From the NCBI GenBank assembly GCA_041690255.1, contig JAWLHU010000029.1, positions 1-22,365 of the forward strand: 22,365 nt of DNA. Reading direction: 5' to 3'. This DNA comes from JAWLHU01 sp041690255. GTDB lineage: Bacteria; Bacillota; Sulfobacillia; Symbiobacteriales; Symbiobacteriaceae. The notes beneath the pieces were generated by a model that saw nothing but the letters and a program-made list of their open reading frames with translations, was not told the DNA's origin and did no database searches. The position numbers were made by a program, and so were the translations under genes. Shown one piece after another: positions 21,035-22,365 of this stretch (position 1 is its first letter; each line of letters opens with the position of its first letter).

Positions 21035-21805
21035 CTAGACAGTAGCTCCCCGGAATGCCGACTCCAGCAGACTCGAAGAGACGCTAAACAGGTCATGCGG
21101 GATCAAGGTCTCCCGAAGCATGATCCGACGCGCGTAGCCCTCGGCGTTGCACATCAGGACCATTCGTCGTGCAGTAGTGGGGTCTTGCCCTGTGACCTCG
21201 GACACCGGGGCCTTCACCATCCTCTTGCCGTGTTGTGAACCCACCATTCGACCATCGGCCATGACTTCGATATCAAAGCGAATTCGATGTCGGATCTTGG
21301 TGGAACGCCGCTTGAAGTGCTTCAGCCACGTGGGAGTCGGGCTCTCGGCTAGGGTTGGGAGCGGTAGTAAGCCTGTCTGCGTGTGAATGTCGGACAGGAT
21401 CTCCAGAAAGCTGCTCATCCGCCGGCTAATGAGGGTGACGTAACGGTCGGAGTGTTGCACCAGCCAGGCCCGATGCCATACATCCACCGTAGCTGGGGTG
21501 CCAGTGACGCTCATGCCCAGGGCGCTGTCGGCCAGCCACTTCATCTGCACCACCCGATGCCCATCCTGTAAGATGGAAACATCCCGAGTGTCGTTGCCGG
21601 CTTCGCTCATCAGCCGGACCGTCGGTGGCAGTACGGGGGGGACTGTAGCCATGCGGTGGACCTCAATCTGAGGTGCCTTCAGGGCGATCCCGTCCAAGTA
21701 TCGGTTGAAGAAATCGGACTGCAGACTCGGATCGCTGATAGCCAGGAGTTGGGCCTCTAGTGAGCGGGGGTCGAGCCCCGCTGAGGCACCAGCCCGTTCC
21801 AGCAA
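21035..21805 (-). CDS. Unrecognised cytoplasmic protein, 5' end apparently lost
   Basis: From TTG at 21805 the frame gives 256 aa without signal peptide or membrane span (SLEAQLLAISDPSLQSDFFN, VVQMKWLADSALGMSVTGTP, HSDRYVTLISRRMSSFLEIL, KIRHRIRFDIEVMADGRMVG). I recognise no family. The TTG has no ribosome site. The frame is open back to a TAG at about 21866, and that 20-codon stretch (VVRKIVGFTPKSRCLPLFFD) reads like real protein. Beyond the TAG, the same frame is open again for about 50 codons (DGNWAKSKDTHILDARRAIM). The gene is therefore probably interrupted by a stop and may be a pseudogene; a missed start is less likely. Confidence 0.5.
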   Translation of the reverse strand: MLERAGASAGLDPRSLEAQLLAISDPSLQSDFFNRYLDGIALKAPQIEVHRMATVPPVLPPTVRLMSEAGNDTRDVSILQDGHRVVQMKWLADSALGMSVTGTPATVDVWHRAWLVQHSDRYVTLISRRMSSFLEILSDIHTQTGLLPLPTLAESPTPTWLKHFKRRSTKIRHRIRFDIEVMADGRMVGSQHGKRMVKAPVSEVTGQDPTTARRMVLMCNAEGYARRIMLRETLIPHDLFSVSSSLLESAFRGATV

Positions 21806-21866
21806 ATCGAAGAACAGCGGCAGACACCGGCTCTTCGGCGTGAATCCGACGATCTTCCGAACTACC

Positions 21867-22060
21867 TAAGACCAGTCCTTGTGCTCCATGATCGCCCTCC
21901 GCGCATCCAGGATATGGGTGTCTTTCGACTTCGCCCAGTTCCCATCCTTGACGCTATCAGAGGAATTGCGCTTCAGCGACGGCCGCTGGCAACCATGTCG
22001 ACCAGCGCCAGGTCTTTCCACGAGACTACCCGCATAGTACAGAGGATGCGGCTACTAGAT
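21867..22060 (-). pseudogene. Possible upstream coding remnant of the minus-strand gene
   Basis: Reading on the minus strand, MRVVSWKDLALVDMVASGRR (from an ATG near 22038) ends at a TGA. An overlapping frame then gives LKRNSSDSVKDGNWAKSKDT and ILDARRAIMEHKDWS before a TAG, in the same frame as the downstream gene. This looks like one old 5' coding region with a frameshift and a stop, but homology is not established. Confidence 0.3.
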
Positions 22061-22105
22061 GGTGACCAGATTCAGCAGTAGCCGTTCTGAATGGGGGGGA
22101 CGGAC

Positions 22106-22354
22106 ATGCATCTTTTGCACTGGAGCGAGGTGCAGAAGGCTGCGGAGAAGGCATTCAGCGTCTGGCTTTTCGGAGGGTACGAAATGGAGTGGGGTGAACT
22201 TGCCTGGGAGGGCTTGGCCGCCGCGGGGTTGACATCTTACGCTAATGGAGTCGAAAAGACGCGGGTTGTCCGTGATCAACCAAAATCAGACCAGCGTGCT
22301 CACCGAATTTCGGACCACTGTGTTCTCACGGGGGTCCTTTTTGTTTCCAGTTAG
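22106..22354 (+). CDS. Short ORF, possibly the N-terminal fragment of a protein
   Basis: ATG 22106 follows GGGGGGGA at good spacing. The first 50 residues (MHLLHWSEVQKAAEKAFSVW, GELAWEGLAAAGLTSYANGV) have normal codon use and a helical look. The last 30 residues run through a strong terminator (22312-22342), so the stop codon lies past the end of the transcript. That suggests the real 3' end was lost, with foreign sequence joined near 22275, or that the ORF is chance. No family is recognised. Confidence 0.35.
   Translation: MHLLHWSEVQKAAEKAFSVWLFGGYEMEWGELAWEGLAAAGLTSYANGVEKTRVVRDQPKSDQRAHRISDHCVLTGVLFVSS
22312..22342 (+). terminator. Intrinsic terminator near the window end
   Basis: GGACCACTGTG (22312-22322) pairs with CACGGGGGTCC (22327-22337) at ten of eleven positions (one G-T) around TTCT. 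TTTTT then GTTT follows. Confidence 0.75.
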
Positions 22355-22365
22355 CCCTCCGACTC

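Noticed and set aside
1..22365. tRNA or rRNA genes
   Set aside because: No cloverleaf with a GGTTCGA-type arm in proper context and no rRNA-like conserved stretch was seen.

Overview
The window looks like chromosomal DNA of a GC-rich, monoderm, spore-former-lineage Bacillota. This rests on a Spo0A-type DNA-binding domain, strong AGGAGG-type ribosome sites with many GTG/TTG starts, sigma-A-like promoters, a Tad pilus locus without an outer-membrane secretin, and a lipoprotein with a membrane anchor. The genus cannot be fixed from the sequence.

Region 1 (1-3366) is the right-hand part of an IS21-family element. It holds the 3' end of istA (apparently frameshifted) and istB. istB is split by a complete group II intron (840-3019) whose maturase/reverse transcriptase is at 1422-2915. 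Splicing would rejoin istB in the middle of a conserved Tyr codon directly after Walker B. Four 22-23 nt-spaced direct repeats mark the right end of the IS. Region 2 (3367-4404) is a structured intergenic stretch followed by a small secreted protein of unknown function.

Region 3 (4405-6404) looks like a cell-cell signalling cassette. A TPR-type protein has a clear promoter and a dyad at its start site. Nineteen nucleotides downstream lies a 47-aa gene with a signal peptide and a short tail, in the manner of Rap/Phr pairs. A convergent HTH regulator follows, and its promoter carries a related dyad.

Region 4 (6478-8377) is a tight three-gene operon: two unrecognised proteins and a Spo0A-like regulator. 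The Spo0A-like protein keeps the DNA-binding domain but has Glu in place of the phospho-accepting Asp and has lost the acidic pocket. Region 5 (8424-17786) is the Tad/Flp pilus locus. It contains a membrane-anchored pseudokinase-like protein with its own promoter, CpaB, CpaE/TadZ, CpaF/TadA, TadB, TadC, Flp pilin, TadE and a TadG-like protein. It ends in a secreted TNT-domain (NAD+ glycohydrolase-type) toxin and an overlapping small gene that is probably its immunity protein. The toxin's ribosome site is folded into a hairpin in the 24-nt gap after the last pilus gene.

Region 6 (17787-22365) holds terminators, a long imperfect palindrome, a decayed transglutaminase pseudogene that has lost its catalytic Cys segment, a lipoprotein/multispanning protein with a CxxC motif, a minus-strand gene with a disrupted 5' end, and a short ORF running into a terminator.

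A working model, by inference only: the secreted peptide and TPR protein report cell density to the HTH and/or Spo0A-like regulator, which control the Tad pilus and the toxin carried at the end of its operon.
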